A DNA stretch of 64,000 nucleotides from Streptomyces iconiensis (GTDB lineage Bacteria; Actinomycetota; Actinomycetes; Streptomycetales; Streptomycetaceae), in NCBI RefSeq assembly GCF_028657195.3, contig NZ_JANCPR020000045.1:1-64000 (forward strand). Direction: 5' to 3'. Shown one piece after another: positions 24,186-35,304 of the stretch. The notes under the pieces were generated by a model. The model was not told the DNA's origin. It searched no databases and was given only the letters and a program-made list of their open reading frames with translations. The position numbers and the translations under genes were made by a program. Each line of letters opens with the position of its first letter. Position 1 is the first letter of the stretch.

Positions 24186-25360
24186 GCCCCCTCAGCCGCA
24201 GGACCCTGCTGCGCACCGCCGCAGCCACCGCCGTCGCCGCGCCCGCTGCCGGCCTGCTCGCCGCGCACGCGAACGCGGGTCCGGACGGCCGTTCCGCGCG
24301 GTCCAGCGCTGCCGGACTGTCCCTGAAGATCGCCAACAAGACCGGTGAGTACGACAGCGGCTCCATCCACGTCTACATCGTCGGCAACGACGGCACCCGC
24401 CAGTGCCGCGTCACACCCGAGGGCGAGCTGAAGCCCGTCGAGCTGTCCGACAACGGCCCCGACGGCTACACCGACTACGCCATCCCGCTCACCGGCGACG
24501 AGACCCCGCTCCAGCTGCCGGAGATGTCGGGCCGGATCTACGTCGCGTGCGGTGAGAAGCTCAAGTTCAAGGCGGTCGACGGCGGCCAGGGCGCCGCGCT
24601 GGCCTACCCGGCGGCCTGGGTGGAGTCCGACCCGAACTACGGAGTCGTCCACGACTGCGCCGAGTTCACGTACAAGTCGGGCGCCATGTACTGCAACACG
24701 ACCATGGTCGACATGTTCAGCGTGCCGTTGGCCATCCACCTCAAGGGCGCCAAGGACCAGACGACCGGCACCCTCAAACCGGGTGCGCGCGCCAAGGTCT
24801 TCGAGCAGGTACGCGCTGCCGAGGGCTTCTCCGGCCTGGTCATCGACGACAAGCGCGTCATCGCACCCGGCCACGGCATAGGCGCGGGCAAGTTCGCCGA
24901 GGACCACTTCGCCGCCTACATCGACGAGGTGTGGAGCCTGTACGAGGGCAAGGACCTGAAGGTCACCACCAACGCGGGAACGTTCACGGGCCGGGTCAGG
25001 GGCGGCAAGTTCGCCTTCACGGGCCCCGGCGAGGTTTCCTTCGACAAGCCCAGCACGAAGGACGTCCTCTTCTGCGACGGTGCGCTGGCGGCGCCCAACG
25101 ACGGCGTCACGGGCCCCGTCGCCGCGGTACTCGGCGCCGGCTTCAACCGCACCACCCTGGTCACCGAGGCCGAGCAGCCCTCGAAGGACCCCGCGCGCTT
25201 CTACCAGGGCGGCACCCCGCACCACTACGTGAAGGCCATGCACGAGGCGACCGAGGACGGCAAGGCGTACGGCTTCGCCTTCGACGACGTGGCCGGATTC
25301 GCCTCGTACATCGAGGACGGCGCCGCCTCGGAGATGACGCTGACCCTCACACCCTTCTGA
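24182..25360 (+). CDS. Secreted glycoside hydrolase family 64 (beta-1,3-glucanase)
   Basis: 392 residues. Begins at GTG 24182 inside the GH16 stop (GTGA). The signal peptide has a twin-arginine pattern (SRRTLLRTAAATAV) and an AHANA cleavage site. The mature protein has the GH64 thaumatin-like barrel plus mixed domain: it starts GLSLKIANKTGEYDSGSIHVYIVG and includes GRIYVACGEKLKF and DLVEFTY-like acidic positions (around HDCAEFTYKSG). GH64 enzymes release laminaripentaose from beta-1,3-glucan by an inverting mechanism. The GH16-GH64 pair under one LacI regulator suggests joint attack on fungal or algal glucan. Confidence 0.92.
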   Translation: MSPLSRRTLLRTAAATAVAAPAAGLLAAHANAGPDGRSARSSAAGLSLKIANKTGEYDSGSIHVYIVGNDGTRQCRVTPEGELKPVELSDNGPDGYTDYAIPLTGDETPLQLPEMSGRIYVACGEKLKFKAVDGGQGAALAYPAAWVESDPNYGVVHDCAEFTYKSGAMYCNTTMVDMFSVPLAIHLKGAKDQTTGTLKPGARAKVFEQVRAAEGFSGLVIDDKRVIAPGHGIGAGKFAEDHFAAYIDEVWSLYEGKDLKVTTNAGTFTGRVRGGKFAFTGPGEVSFDKPSTKDVLFCDGALAAPNDGVTGPVAAVLGAGFNRTTLVTEAEQPSKDPARFYQGGTPHHYVKAMHEATEDGKAYGFAFDDVAGFASYIEDGAASEMTLTLTPF

Positions 25361-25452
25361 CCCGCACGCCCCTCTGAGCCGCACCCTCTGAACCGCACGG
25401 TCACGCGCCGTACGCCACGAGCCGTACGCCACAGGGGAGTTCACGCGACAGC

Positions 25453-25494
25453 GGCCCGTACCCTCCCGCCGTCACACGGGGAGGTACGGGCCGC
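25453..25494. terminator. Bidirectional terminator between GH64 and GH15 genes
   Basis: An 11-bp perfect stem, CGGCCCGTACC (25453-25463) with GGTACGGGCCG (25484-25494), extended inwards by CTCCC/GGGG. The two flanking genes are convergent, so it can serve both. Confidence 0.75.
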
Positions 25495-25505
25495 CGGGTT
25501 CCGCC

Positions 25506-27329
25506 TCAGACGCCGTAGGCGCCCGAGGCCGTCAGCCGCAGCGCGGTGTCGATGAGCGGCACATGGCTGAACGCCTGTGGGAAGTTGCCCACTTGGCGCT
25601 GGTTGGCCGAGTCCCACTCCTCAGCGAGCAGCCCCAGGTCGTTACGGAGCCCCAGCAGCTTCTCGAACAGCTTCCTGGCCTCGTCCACCCTGCCGATCAT
25701 GGCCAGATCGTCGGCCATCCAGAACGAGCAGGCCAGGAACGCGCCTTCCTCGCCCTCCAGACCGTCGACGTTCGCGCTCTCCCCGTCCTCCCCGTCCTCG
25801 GAGCTGGTCGGGTAGCGCATGATGAAGCCGTCCTCGGTGGACAGCTCCCGCTGGATGGCCTCGATGGTGCCGATGACGCGCTTGTCGTCGGGCGGCAGGA
25901 AACCCATCTGCGGGATCAGCAGCAGCGAGGCGTCCAGTTCCTTGGAACCGTAGGACTGCGTGAAGGTGTTCCGCTCCTTGTCGTACCCCTTCTCGCACAC
26001 CTCCCGGTGGATCTCCTCGCGCAGATCGCGCCACCGCTCCAGCGGACCGTCCACATCACCCGCCTCGATCAGCTTGACGCTGCGGTCCACAGCGACCCAG
26101 GCCATCACCTTGGAGTGCACGAAGTGCCGCCGGGGACCGCGTACTTCCCAGATGCCCTCGTCCTTCTCGTACCAGTGGTTCTCCAGGTAGCCGATGAGCT
26201 TGATCTGGAGGAGCTGTGCGTAGTCGTTGCGCGCCAGGCCCGTCATATGGCCGAGATGCAGCGCCTCGACGACCTCGCCGTAGACATCGAGCTGGAGCTG
26301 ACCCGCCGCGCCGTTGCCGACGCGTACGGGTGTGGAGTTCTCGTAGCCCGGAAGCCACGTCAACTCCGCCTCCGACAGCTCCCGTTCGCCCGCGATGCCG
26401 TACATGATCTGGAGGTTCTCCGGATCGCCTGCCACCGCGCGCAGCAGCCACTCACGCCACGCGCGTGCCTCCTCCCTGTACCCGGTGCGCAGCAGCGACG
26501 AGAGGGTGATCGCCGCGTCCCGCAGCCAGGTGAAGCGGTAGTCCCAGTTCCGGCCGCCGCCGATGGCCTCGGGCAGCGAGGTCGTGGGTGCGGCGACGAT
26601 GCCGCCCGTCGGTGCGTAGGTCAGCGCCTTGAGCGTGATCAGCGAACGGATGACGGCCTCGCGGTAGGGGCCGTGGTACGTGCACTCCTCGACCCACTCG
26701 CGCCAGAAGTCCTCCGTCGTACGCAGCGCCTCGGCCGGCTCGGGCAGCGGCGGCTCGCTCTTGTGCGACGCCTGCCAGCTGATCACGAACGTGACCTGGT
26801 CACCCGGCGCGACGGTGAAGTCGGAGTAGGTGGTCAAGTCCTGGCCGTACGTGTCGGCTTCGGTGTCCAGCCACACCGAGTCCGGCCCGGCGACCGCGAC
26901 CGTGCGCTGGCCCACCTTGTGCACCCACGGCACGACCCAGCCGTAGGAGAAACGCATCCGCAGCGAGGAGCGCATCCGCACCCGGCCGCTCACGCCCTCC
27001 ACGATCCGGATCAACTGCGGTGCGTGGTCCTCGCGGGGCGGCATGAAGTCGATGACTCGCACGGTGCCCCGCGGGGTGTCCCACTCGGATTCCAGCACCA
27101 GGGAATCTCCCCGGTAGCGGCGACGGTCGGCCGGCGGTGGATCACCCCCGCCTGCGTGGGCGGGGCCCACCCGCCAGAAGCCGTGTTCCTCGGTACCCAG
27201 GAGTCCTGCGAACACCGCGTGGGAGTCGAATCGCGGAAAACAGAGCCAGTCGACCGTCCCCTCCCTGCCGACGAGGGCTGCGGTCTGCATGTCCCCGATA
27301 AGTGCGTAATCCTCGATGCGCCCAGCCAC
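25506..27329 (-). CDS. Glycoside hydrolase family 15 protein (glucoamylase/trehalase-like)
   Basis: 607 residues, cytoplasmic, no signal peptide. The N-terminal beta-sandwich begins AGRIEDYALIGDMQTAALV, and the (alpha/alpha)6 barrel carries the family patches GGRNWDYRFTWLRDA and YGEVVEALHLG. GH15 members hydrolyse alpha-glucosidic bonds in glucans or trehalose; this bacterial subgroup includes characterised trehalases from mycobacteria. Start at GTG 27329, 6 bases after GGAG; ATG 27335 abuts the GGAG directly and is less likely. It is a single gene, divergent from pyrG. Confidence 0.9.
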   Translation of the reverse strand: MAGRIEDYALIGDMQTAALVGREGTVDWLCFPRFDSHAVFAGLLGTEEHGFWRVGPAHAGGGDPPPADRRRYRGDSLVLESEWDTPRGTVRVIDFMPPREDHAPQLIRIVEGVSGRVRMRSSLRMRFSYGWVVPWVHKVGQRTVAVAGPDSVWLDTEADTYGQDLTTYSDFTVAPGDQVTFVISWQASHKSEPPLPEPAEALRTTEDFWREWVEECTYHGPYREAVIRSLITLKALTYAPTGGIVAAPTTSLPEAIGGGRNWDYRFTWLRDAAITLSSLLRTGYREEARAWREWLLRAVAGDPENLQIMYGIAGERELSEAELTWLPGYENSTPVRVGNGAAGQLQLDVYGEVVEALHLGHMTGLARNDYAQLLQIKLIGYLENHWYEKDEGIWEVRGPRRHFVHSKVMAWVAVDRSVKLIEAGDVDGPLERWRDLREEIHREVCEKGYDKERNTFTQSYGSKELDASLLLIPQMGFLPPDDKRVIGTIEAIQRELSTEDGFIMRYPTSSEDGEDGESANVDGLEGEEGAFLACSFWMADDLAMIGRVDEARKLFEKLLGLRNDLGLLAEEWDSANQRQVGNFPQAFSHVPLIDTALRLTASGAYGV

Positions 27330-27765
27330 GTGCATCTCCAGTCGAACGAACTGCGGTGACGTACCCCGACATGGACGAGGTACGTGCTGGATGACCTGTG
27401 CTTTTTCTGCCTGTCCACGGCAAGTTTCCGAGCAGGATACGACGCAGTGATGGCGTACGCCCGACGGTCGCCGCAGTCCGGGTGCGCCGATTAGGTGAGG
27501 TTGCCGACGCGTTCACCTGCTGCGACGCTCCGGTCACCCTGGGATGCGCCTGGCGCGCTCCTGCGTGCCCCTGACCGCCGGGGAGCAGCGTCCGGAGCGG
27601 CCCGGCAGAGGCACTGTTACGCTGGTAGCCCGTGGACCGGTGGGCACGCGAACGCGTTCTGTTCGACCCGAAAGCCCCCCGAACCGCAGCGACGGCACCA
27701 CTGGCACCGAAGCCAGGTTGCCGCTCCGCACCCCACCAAGCGACCACGGGAGCCCCCTCTTGGCC
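27330..27765. other. Divergent intergenic region between GH15 and pyrG
   Basis: About 436 bases with no convincing gene. It must hold promoters for both directions. The pyrG frame is open through most of it, which in this base composition is not evidence of coding. I see no clear -10/-35 pair, riboswitch or hairpin that I would stand behind. Confidence 0.6.
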
Positions 27766-29451
<1,686 letters not shown>

Positions 29452-29454
29452 ACG

Positions 29455-30090
29455 ATGGCCACACGTATCGCTGACACTCCTGAGGAGTGGGAGGTCACCG
29501 CGACCTCCACACCCTTCCAGGGCAACAAGACCGGTGTGCGTACCGACGACGTCGTCATGCCCGACGGCGCCGTGGTGCGCAGGGACTACCAGACGCACCC
29601 GGGCTCCGTCGCCATCCTGGCCCTCGACGACCAGGACCGGGTGCTGGTGCTCAGCCAGTACCGCCACCCGGTGCGCGAGAAGCTGTGGGAGATCCCCGCG
29701 GGGTTGCTCGACATCCCCGGCGAGAACCCGCTGCACGCGGCCCAGCGCGAGCTGTACGAAGAGGCTCATGTGAAGGCCGAGGACTGGCGCGTTCTCGTCG
29801 ACGTCTACACCACACCCGGCGGCAGCGACGAGGCCGTACGGATCTTCCTGGCACGGGAGCTGTCCGAGGCCGAGGGCGTCCGCTTCGAGGTCTCCGAGGA
29901 GGAGGCCGACATGGAGCTGGCACGCATCCCCCTGGAGGAGCTGGTACGCGGCGCGCTCGCCGGCGAGCTGCACAACAACTGCCTGGTCGTGGGCGCCTTC
30001 GCGCTCAACGCTGTCCTCATGGGCGGCGGCGGGACGGGCGCGCTGCGCCCGTCCGACGCACCCTGGCCCGCGCGCCCCTTCGAGGCGTAA
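29455..30090 (+). CDS. NUDIX hydrolase (ADP-ribose pyrophosphatase-like)
   Basis: 211 residues. The Nudix box is readable as GLLDIPGENP..AAQRELYEEAHV, with the REL..EE metal-binding core. The preceding EIPAG is typical of ADP-ribose pyrophosphatases of the YqkG/NudF type. It would hydrolyse ADP-ribose or a related nucleoside diphosphate derivative in the cytoplasm. It lies three bases downstream of pyrG and is certainly co-transcribed. Substrate not provable from sequence. Confidence 0.92.
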   Translation: MATRIADTPEEWEVTATSTPFQGNKTGVRTDDVVMPDGAVVRRDYQTHPGSVAILALDDQDRVLVLSQYRHPVREKLWEIPAGLLDIPGENPLHAAQRELYEEAHVKAEDWRVLVDVYTTPGGSDEAVRIFLARELSEAEGVRFEVSEEEADMELARIPLEELVRGALAGELHNNCLVVGAFALNAVLMGGGGTGALRPSDAPWPARPFEA

Positions 30091-30099
30091 CGCTCACCT

Positions 30100-30128
30100 G
30101 CCGGACGGGCACGCGCTGCCCGTCCGGC
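30100..30128 (+). terminator. Terminator after pyrG-NUDIX
   Basis: A 12-bp perfect stem, GCCGGACGGGCA (30100-30111) with TGCCCGTCCGGC (30117-30128) and loop CGCGC, starts ten bases after the NUDIX stop. It has no T tract but is a very stable hairpin. Confidence 0.75.
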
Positions 30129-30265
30129 GAGCGGGCTCACCCGGCTGGGCCGCTGTGGTGATTTTCAGCCCGCACGGCGCGACCTGACTCCCCGGCTGAG
30201 ATCCGGTTGTGAACTACGCTCGGTGCGTTCGTACGCACAGGCGCAGGTGAACGGGAGCGTGGCCC

Positions 30266-32449
30266 GTGACGGATCAGGCGGTGCAGCCCACAGGAACGGC
30301 CACGGGCCCCACAGGCCCCCACACCTTCACCGGGCGCGACCGCGAACTCCGCGCCCTGCGTGACGACATCGGCCGCGCCGGCCTGCACACCCTCTCGGGC
30401 CACCCACCCGCGCACAGCCGGGTCCTGCTGATCGCAGGGGCCCCGGGGTCAGGGCGCACAGCGCTGGCCGAGGAATTCGTGCGGCGGCACGCGGGCCGCT
30501 ACCCCGGCGGGGTGTTCAGGGCCCGGCTGACCGACCCCGGCGGAGTCCCCGTCTCCACCGAGCGCGCGGCGCGCGACCTGCTGGCCGCGCTCGGCATCAC
30601 CGGTACCCCGCCTGCGGGCTGCGACGAGGACGACCTGTGCGACGCGGTACGTTCCGCGCTGACGGCCAGTGCGCCCCTGGTGCTGCTGCTGGACGATGTG
30701 GCCCACTCCGACCAGGTGCTCGACCTGCTGCCCGAGTCACGTGAGTGCCTCGTGGTCGCGGTCTCCTCGGGGCCGCTGACCGGAGTCCCCGATGTGCGCC
30801 CCTGCACGCTGGGCGGCCTCGACCGCGCCGCCGCCGTCGAACTCCTCGCACGCCGGGTGGGCTCGGCGCCCCGTGTCACGGTCGACCCCCGCAGCGCCGA
30901 GGCGCTCGCCGAGGCGTGCGGCGATCTGCCCGCCGCGCTCGCGCTGATGGGCGGCTGGCTGGGCGCCAGGCCCAAGCTCTCCGTCGCCGATGCGACCAAG
31001 CAGCTCGGGGAGCAGCCCGAACCGCCCCGCGAGGCCGCCGCCGAACAGGAACAGCAGTCCCACCCCCAGCAGTCCCACCCCCAGCGACAGCCCCCCGGCC
31101 CCCTCGCCCGCGCCTTCCGCCTCGTGCACGGCTCCCTCGCGCCGACGCCCGCGCGGATGCTGCGCCTGCTCGCGCTCGCCCCCGCCGGCTTCGCCGACCC
31201 GCAGACCGCCTCGGCGCTGGCCGGCTGCTCGGTCGGGGTGGCGCGCTCCGCACTGGAGGAGTTCGTACGGCTGGGCCTGCTGCGCGCGCTGGGCGCCGAG
31301 TGCTACGAGGTCCCGGGGTGCCTCGACCCGCTGCTGCGCGCCGAGTTGGAGAAGCACGAACGCCCGGCGCAGGCGCTGCTGGCCAGGGCGCGGATGCTGG
31401 AGCGGACGGTACGGCAGCTCCAGGCGTGCCGCGCGGTCTGCGAGCCGTCGGGTTCCGAGGCGCGCAAGAGGATGGCGGGCATGCCCCGTTCACTGCGCTT
31501 CGCGCACCCCGCCGAGGCCCGCGCGTGGCTGGAGGTGCGGCGGCCGGCGATGCTGGCGGCGACCCGCATGGCGGTCGCGGACGGCGACGGCGAACTCGAC
31601 ACGCTCGCCCGCAGGTTGGTCTCCGCGCTGGGCCGCGCCTTCGAGGCGCACCGCGAGCCCGACGAGGCGGCGCCCGAGCTGTACCGGCTGCACGAACTCG
31701 TACTCGCCGTCGCCGAACGCGGCGCCCTGCACCGCGAGCGCGCTGCGGCGCTGCTCAACCTCGGTGACCTCGACGCCCGTACGGACCGGCTCGACGGGGC
31801 GCTCGGGCGCTACCGTGCCGCGCTCGACGCCGCACGCGCGGGCAAGGACCCGCTGGCCGCCGGGCGTTCGCTGGAGTCGCTCGGCGGTACGTACGCGGAG
31901 CTGGGCGACTGGGCGCGCGCCGCCGACTGGTACGGCAGAGCGCTCGCGCTGCGGCTCACCAGGGGCGAGCGGGCCGACCGCGAGGCCGTGGCCAGGCTGC
32001 ACGGCAGGATCGGCGCCGTGCACACGTACGCGGGCCACTGGGACGAGGCGCTGCGCGCGTGGCGGGCCGCTGCCGCCGCCTTCCGCAGGCTGCGCGAACC
32101 CGCGGCACACGCCCGCGCGCTGGCTGAGGCCGCCAGGGTGCAGGAGTACGCGGACCGCCCGCACGACTCGCTGCGTACCTGCGGGCAGGCGCTGGAGGCC
32201 GCGCGGCGTGCGGGGGACAGGCGGCTGGAGGCGGCGCTGCGGCTGCGGCTCGCCGACGCCTGCCGGCGCGTGGGCGACCTGAGAGCCGAGCGTGCCCACC
32301 GTGCCGCCGCGAACCTGCTGCTCACGGAGGCGGAGCGGCCGGATGCGGAAGCGCCGGGAGATGCCGGGGAGCGGCGGGAACCGGGAGAACCGGAAGCGGA
32401 GGACCGGCGTACAGCGGAGGGGGGCGCCGCCGGAGCAGATGGCGCCTGA
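30266..32449 (+). CDS. STAND-like ATPase with TPR repeats, P-loop Lys replaced by Arg
   Basis: 727 residues. Residues ~20-250 look like an NB-ARC/STAND ATPase: FTGRDRELRALRDD leader, P-loop GAPGSGRTALAEEF (residues ~58-71), Walker B LVLLLDDV, and a following CGDLPAALALMGGWL helix typical of STAND modules. Residues ~270-340 form a winged-helix-like region. Residues ~480-690 carry TPR repeats (ALLNLGDLDARTDRLDGALGRYR and similar). The P-loop lysine is an arginine (codon 30455-30457). There is no N-terminal DNA-binding domain or C-terminal effector domain. GTG start with GGGAG upstream. Role unknown; signalling or scaffolding is inference. Confidence 0.8.
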   Translation: MTDQAVQPTGTATGPTGPHTFTGRDRELRALRDDIGRAGLHTLSGHPPAHSRVLLIAGAPGSGRTALAEEFVRRHAGRYPGGVFRARLTDPGGVPVSTERAARDLLAALGITGTPPAGCDEDDLCDAVRSALTASAPLVLLLDDVAHSDQVLDLLPESRECLVVAVSSGPLTGVPDVRPCTLGGLDRAAAVELLARRVGSAPRVTVDPRSAEALAEACGDLPAALALMGGWLGARPKLSVADATKQLGEQPEPPREAAAEQEQQSHPQQSHPQRQPPGPLARAFRLVHGSLAPTPARMLRLLALAPAGFADPQTASALAGCSVGVARSALEEFVRLGLLRALGAECYEVPGCLDPLLRAELEKHERPAQALLARARMLERTVRQLQACRAVCEPSGSEARKRMAGMPRSLRFAHPAEARAWLEVRRPAMLAATRMAVADGDGELDTLARRLVSALGRAFEAHREPDEAAPELYRLHELVLAVAERGALHRERAAALLNLGDLDARTDRLDGALGRYRAALDAARAGKDPLAAGRSLESLGGTYAELGDWARAADWYGRALALRLTRGERADREAVARLHGRIGAVHTYAGHWDEALRAWRAAAAAFRRLREPAAHARALAEAARVQEYADRPHDSLRTCGQALEAARRAGDRRLEAALRLRLADACRRVGDLRAERAHRAAANLLLTEAERPDAEAPGDAGERREPGEPEAEDRRTAEGGAAGADGA

Positions 32450-32624
32450 ACCCTGCGACCTGCGAAACATATAGCGATCCCAGAAAAGATCGACCCTTTG
32501 TAAGGCTGGACAGCTCAGCGTCCTTCATTAAACTGGTCTAGCCGCGGTCATCACGGGTGTCTTCCGCATGCGCGACGCGGCCTTCTTCTGCCTTCTGCAC
32601 TCTGAGTCAAGGACCGTGATCGAC

Positions 32625-33740
32625 GTGAAGGTCGGCATCCCCCGCGAGGTCAAGAACAACGAATTCCGCGTGGCCATCACCCCGGCAGGGGTGCACGAGC
32701 TGGTACGGAACGGACACGAGGTGTACGTGGAACGGGGAGCCGGGACCGGCTCCTCCATCCCGGACGGTGAGTACACCGAAGCGGGCGCCGCCATTCTCGG
32801 AACGGCCGACGAGGTGTGGGCGACGGCCGATCTGCTGCTGAAGGTCAAGGAGCCGGTCGCCGAGGAGTACCACAGGCTCCGCAAGGACCAGACGCTCTTC
32901 ACCTACCTCCACCTCGCCGCCTCCCGCGCGTGCACCGACGCGCTGCTGGCCTCGGGCACCACGGCCATCGCCTACGAGACGGTCGAGCTGCCGGGCCGCG
33001 GCCTGCCGCTGCTCGCGCCGATGTCCGAGGTCGCGGGCCGTATCGCGCCCCAGGTCGGCGCCTACCACCTGATGGCTTCCGCCGGTGGCCGAGGCGTGCT
33101 GCCCGGTGGCGTTCCGGGTGTGAACGCGGGCCGGGCCGTCGTCATCGGCGGCGGCGTCTCCGGGTGGAACGCGACACAGATCGCCGTCGGCCTCGGCTTC
33201 CACGTCACCCTGCTCGACAAGGACGTCAACAAGCTCCGCGAGGCCGACAGGATCTTCGGCAACCGCGTGCGGACCGTCGCCTCCAACGCGTACGAACTGG
33301 AGCGCGCCGTCCTCGACGCCGACCTGGTGGTCGGCGCCGTGCTGATCCCCGGCGCGAAGGCGCCGAAGCTGGTGAGCAACGAGCTGGTGTCGCGGATGAA
33401 GCCGGGAAGTGTGCTTGTCGACATCGCGATCGACCAGGGCGGCTGCTTCGAGGATTCGCGTCCCACCACCCACGCCGAGCCCACCTTCCCGGTCCACGAC
33501 TCGGTCTTCTACTGCGTCGCCAATATGCCGGGTGCGGTGCCCAACACCTCGACGCACGCGCTGACAAACGCGACACTTCCGTACATCGTGGAGGTCGCCA
33601 ACCGGGGCTGGCGGGAGGCGCTGCGCCGGGACGCCGCTCTCGCCAAGGGGCTCAACACCCACGACGGCGAGGTCACTTACGGTCCCGTCGGCGAGGCGCA
33701 CGGCCTTCCCGTACGGGACACCGCCACGCTTCTGGGCTGA
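32625..33740 (+). CDS. ald: Alanine dehydrogenase
   Basis: 371 residues, the family length. NAD-dependent reductive amination of pyruvate or deamination of L-alanine. The conserved start MKVGIPREVKNNEFRVA, catalytic YLHLAA region, NAD-binding GGGVSGWNATQIAVGLG and substrate-binding DIAIDQGGC are all present. Start at GTG 32625 (11 bases after AAGGA); an in-frame upstream Met at 32568 would add a non-conserved extension. It stands alone, with an AT-richer region upstream (32455-32545) that probably holds the promoter. Confidence 0.95.
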   Translation: MKVGIPREVKNNEFRVAITPAGVHELVRNGHEVYVERGAGTGSSIPDGEYTEAGAAILGTADEVWATADLLLKVKEPVAEEYHRLRKDQTLFTYLHLAASRACTDALLASGTTAIAYETVELPGRGLPLLAPMSEVAGRIAPQVGAYHLMASAGGRGVLPGGVPGVNAGRAVVIGGGVSGWNATQIAVGLGFHVTLLDKDVNKLREADRIFGNRVRTVASNAYELERAVLDADLVVGAVLIPGAKAPKLVSNELVSRMKPGSVLVDIAIDQGGCFEDSRPTTHAEPTFPVHDSVFYCVANMPGAVPNTSTHALTNATLPYIVEVANRGWREALRRDAALAKGLNTHDGEVTYGPVGEAHGLPVRDTATLLG

Positions 33741-34095
33741 GGCGGCGCTTCGTTGAGACCCCGGCGGTCAGGCCGCTGCGTCAACGTCGGCAACATCACG
33801 TCACCGGCCGGACCTTGGGGAACAGGGTTCGGCCGGTGGCGTAATCAGTTCTGTGCGGGCGGTTCTCAACTCGCCGCGAACGTAACTGTCTAACCGATTT
33901 GCCCACCCACGAATCGGTGCCGGCGGCACTCTGAGGCCCTTGACACAGGGCCGCTCCGTTACCGACACATCGTGCCGTCTCCGGCGGATTGTGTTGCTGC
34001 GGACCGCCGACACGCCATAGAGTCGCCAACCGTCGGCATGGTGTCACGCTGACCTGTCTAGAAATTTCCTGGTCACCAAGGAGGTAGGACGACTT
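33741..34095. other. ald - parA intergenic region
   Basis: About 355 bases without a gene. A hairpin at 33802-33838 probably ends ald transcription. A TTGACA at 33940-33945 and a TAGAAA at 34059-34064 are possible promoter pieces but are not spaced as a pair. The parA ribosome binding site AAGGAGGT sits at 34077-34084. Confidence 0.5.
33802..33838 (+). terminator. Probable terminator after ald
   Basis: Arms CACCGGCCG (33802-33810) and CGGCCGGTG (33830-33838) form a 9-bp stem with a 19-base loop, about 60 bases after the ald stop. There is no T tract. Confidence 0.55.
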
Positions 34096-35304
34096 GTGAA
34101 TGAGTCGACATTTTCTCCCGGGGGTGGTCAACCAGGAGCGCCTGTGCGAGGCCAGGGGTCCTCAGGTCCCTCGGAGCCCGCGGGTGTCGGCTCCGTCGCT
34201 GTCCGCACCTTCGCAGCCCACCAGAACCCGACTCCGAGCATGACAGCCCACCAGAGCATGGACGGCCACCACGTGAACGCCACGGCCGGCGACGCTACGA
34301 ACGGTCAGTCCGCCGAGCGTTTCGCCGACTACAAGGATCCCCAGCGCGACGCGCAGCACGGCGAACTGCCGGAGGGACACTTCTACGATCCTGACGCGGA
34401 GTACGAGCCGGACCCGGAGTACGCCGCCACCCTCGCGCCCGACGCCGCGCGCCAGCGCCGCGAGCGCATCGGCCCGACGGGGCGGCCACTGCCGTACTTC
34501 CCGATCCCTGGACCGGTCAACGAACACGGCCCGGCGAAGATCATCGCGATGTGCAACCAGAAGGGCGGGGTCGGCAAGACGACCTCGACCATCAACCTGG
34601 GCGCCGCGCTCGCGGAGTACGGACGCCGCGTGCTGCTCGTGGACTTCGACCCGCAGGGCGCGCTCTCGGTCGGCCTCGGCGTGAACCCGATGGAGCTGGA
34701 CCTCACCGTCTACAACCTGCTCATGGAGCGGGGTCTCGCACCCGACGAGGTGCTGTTGAAGACGGCGGTCGCGGGGATGGACCTGCTTCCCAGCAATATC
34801 GATTTGTCCGCAGCAGAGGTGCAGTTGGTCAGCGAGGTCGCGCGCGAGTCGACACTTCAGCGCGCGCTGGGCCCGCTGATGAACGACTACGACTTCATCG
34901 TCATCGACTGCCAGCCCTCGCTGGGACTGCTCACCGTGAACGCGCTCACCGCTGCACACAAGGTGATCGTGCCGCTGGAATGCGAGTTCTTCGCGCTGCG
35001 CGGTGTGGCGCTGCTCACCGAGACCATCGAGAAGGTCCAGGAGCGGCTCAATCCCGAGCTGGAACTGGACGGGATCCTGGCCACGATGTACGACTCGCGC
35101 ACCGTGCACAGCAGAGAGGTGCTGGCGCGCGTGGTGGAGGCGTTCGACGAGAACGTCTACCACACGGTCATCGGCCGGACCGTCCGCTTCCCCGAGACCA
35201 CGGTCGCGGGTGAGCCGATCACCACGTACGCCTCCAACTCCGTTGGTGCCGCCGCCTATCGCCAGCTCGCCAGGGAGGTGCTCGCCCGGTGCCACGCCGC
35301 GTGA
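34096..35304 (+). CDS. ParA family ATPase with long disordered N-terminus
   Basis: 402 residues. The C-terminal ~260 residues are a full ParA/Soj ATPase: deviant Walker A CNQKGGVGKTTSTINLG, DFDPQGALSVGLG (A'), and Walker B FIVIDCQPSLGLLT. The first ~140 residues are hydrophilic and probably unstructured. GTG start with AAGGAGGT at 34077. This is the scpAB-linked ParA-like protein, distinct from the origin-proximal parAB pair, which would be accompanied by ParB. Here the next gene encodes a ribbon-helix-helix-like protein. A chromosome-organising role with ScpA/ScpB is inferred from gene order. Confidence 0.92.
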   Translation: MNESTFSPGGGQPGAPVRGQGSSGPSEPAGVGSVAVRTFAAHQNPTPSMTAHQSMDGHHVNATAGDATNGQSAERFADYKDPQRDAQHGELPEGHFYDPDAEYEPDPEYAATLAPDAARQRRERIGPTGRPLPYFPIPGPVNEHGPAKIIAMCNQKGGVGKTTSTINLGAALAEYGRRVLLVDFDPQGALSVGLGVNPMELDLTVYNLLMERGLAPDEVLLKTAVAGMDLLPSNIDLSAAEVQLVSEVARESTLQRALGPLMNDYDFIVIDCQPSLGLLTVNALTAAHKVIVPLECEFFALRGVALLTETIEKVQERLNPELELDGILATMYDSRTVHSREVLARVVEAFDENVYHTVIGRTVRFPETTVAGEPITTYASNSVGAAAYRQLAREVLARCHAA

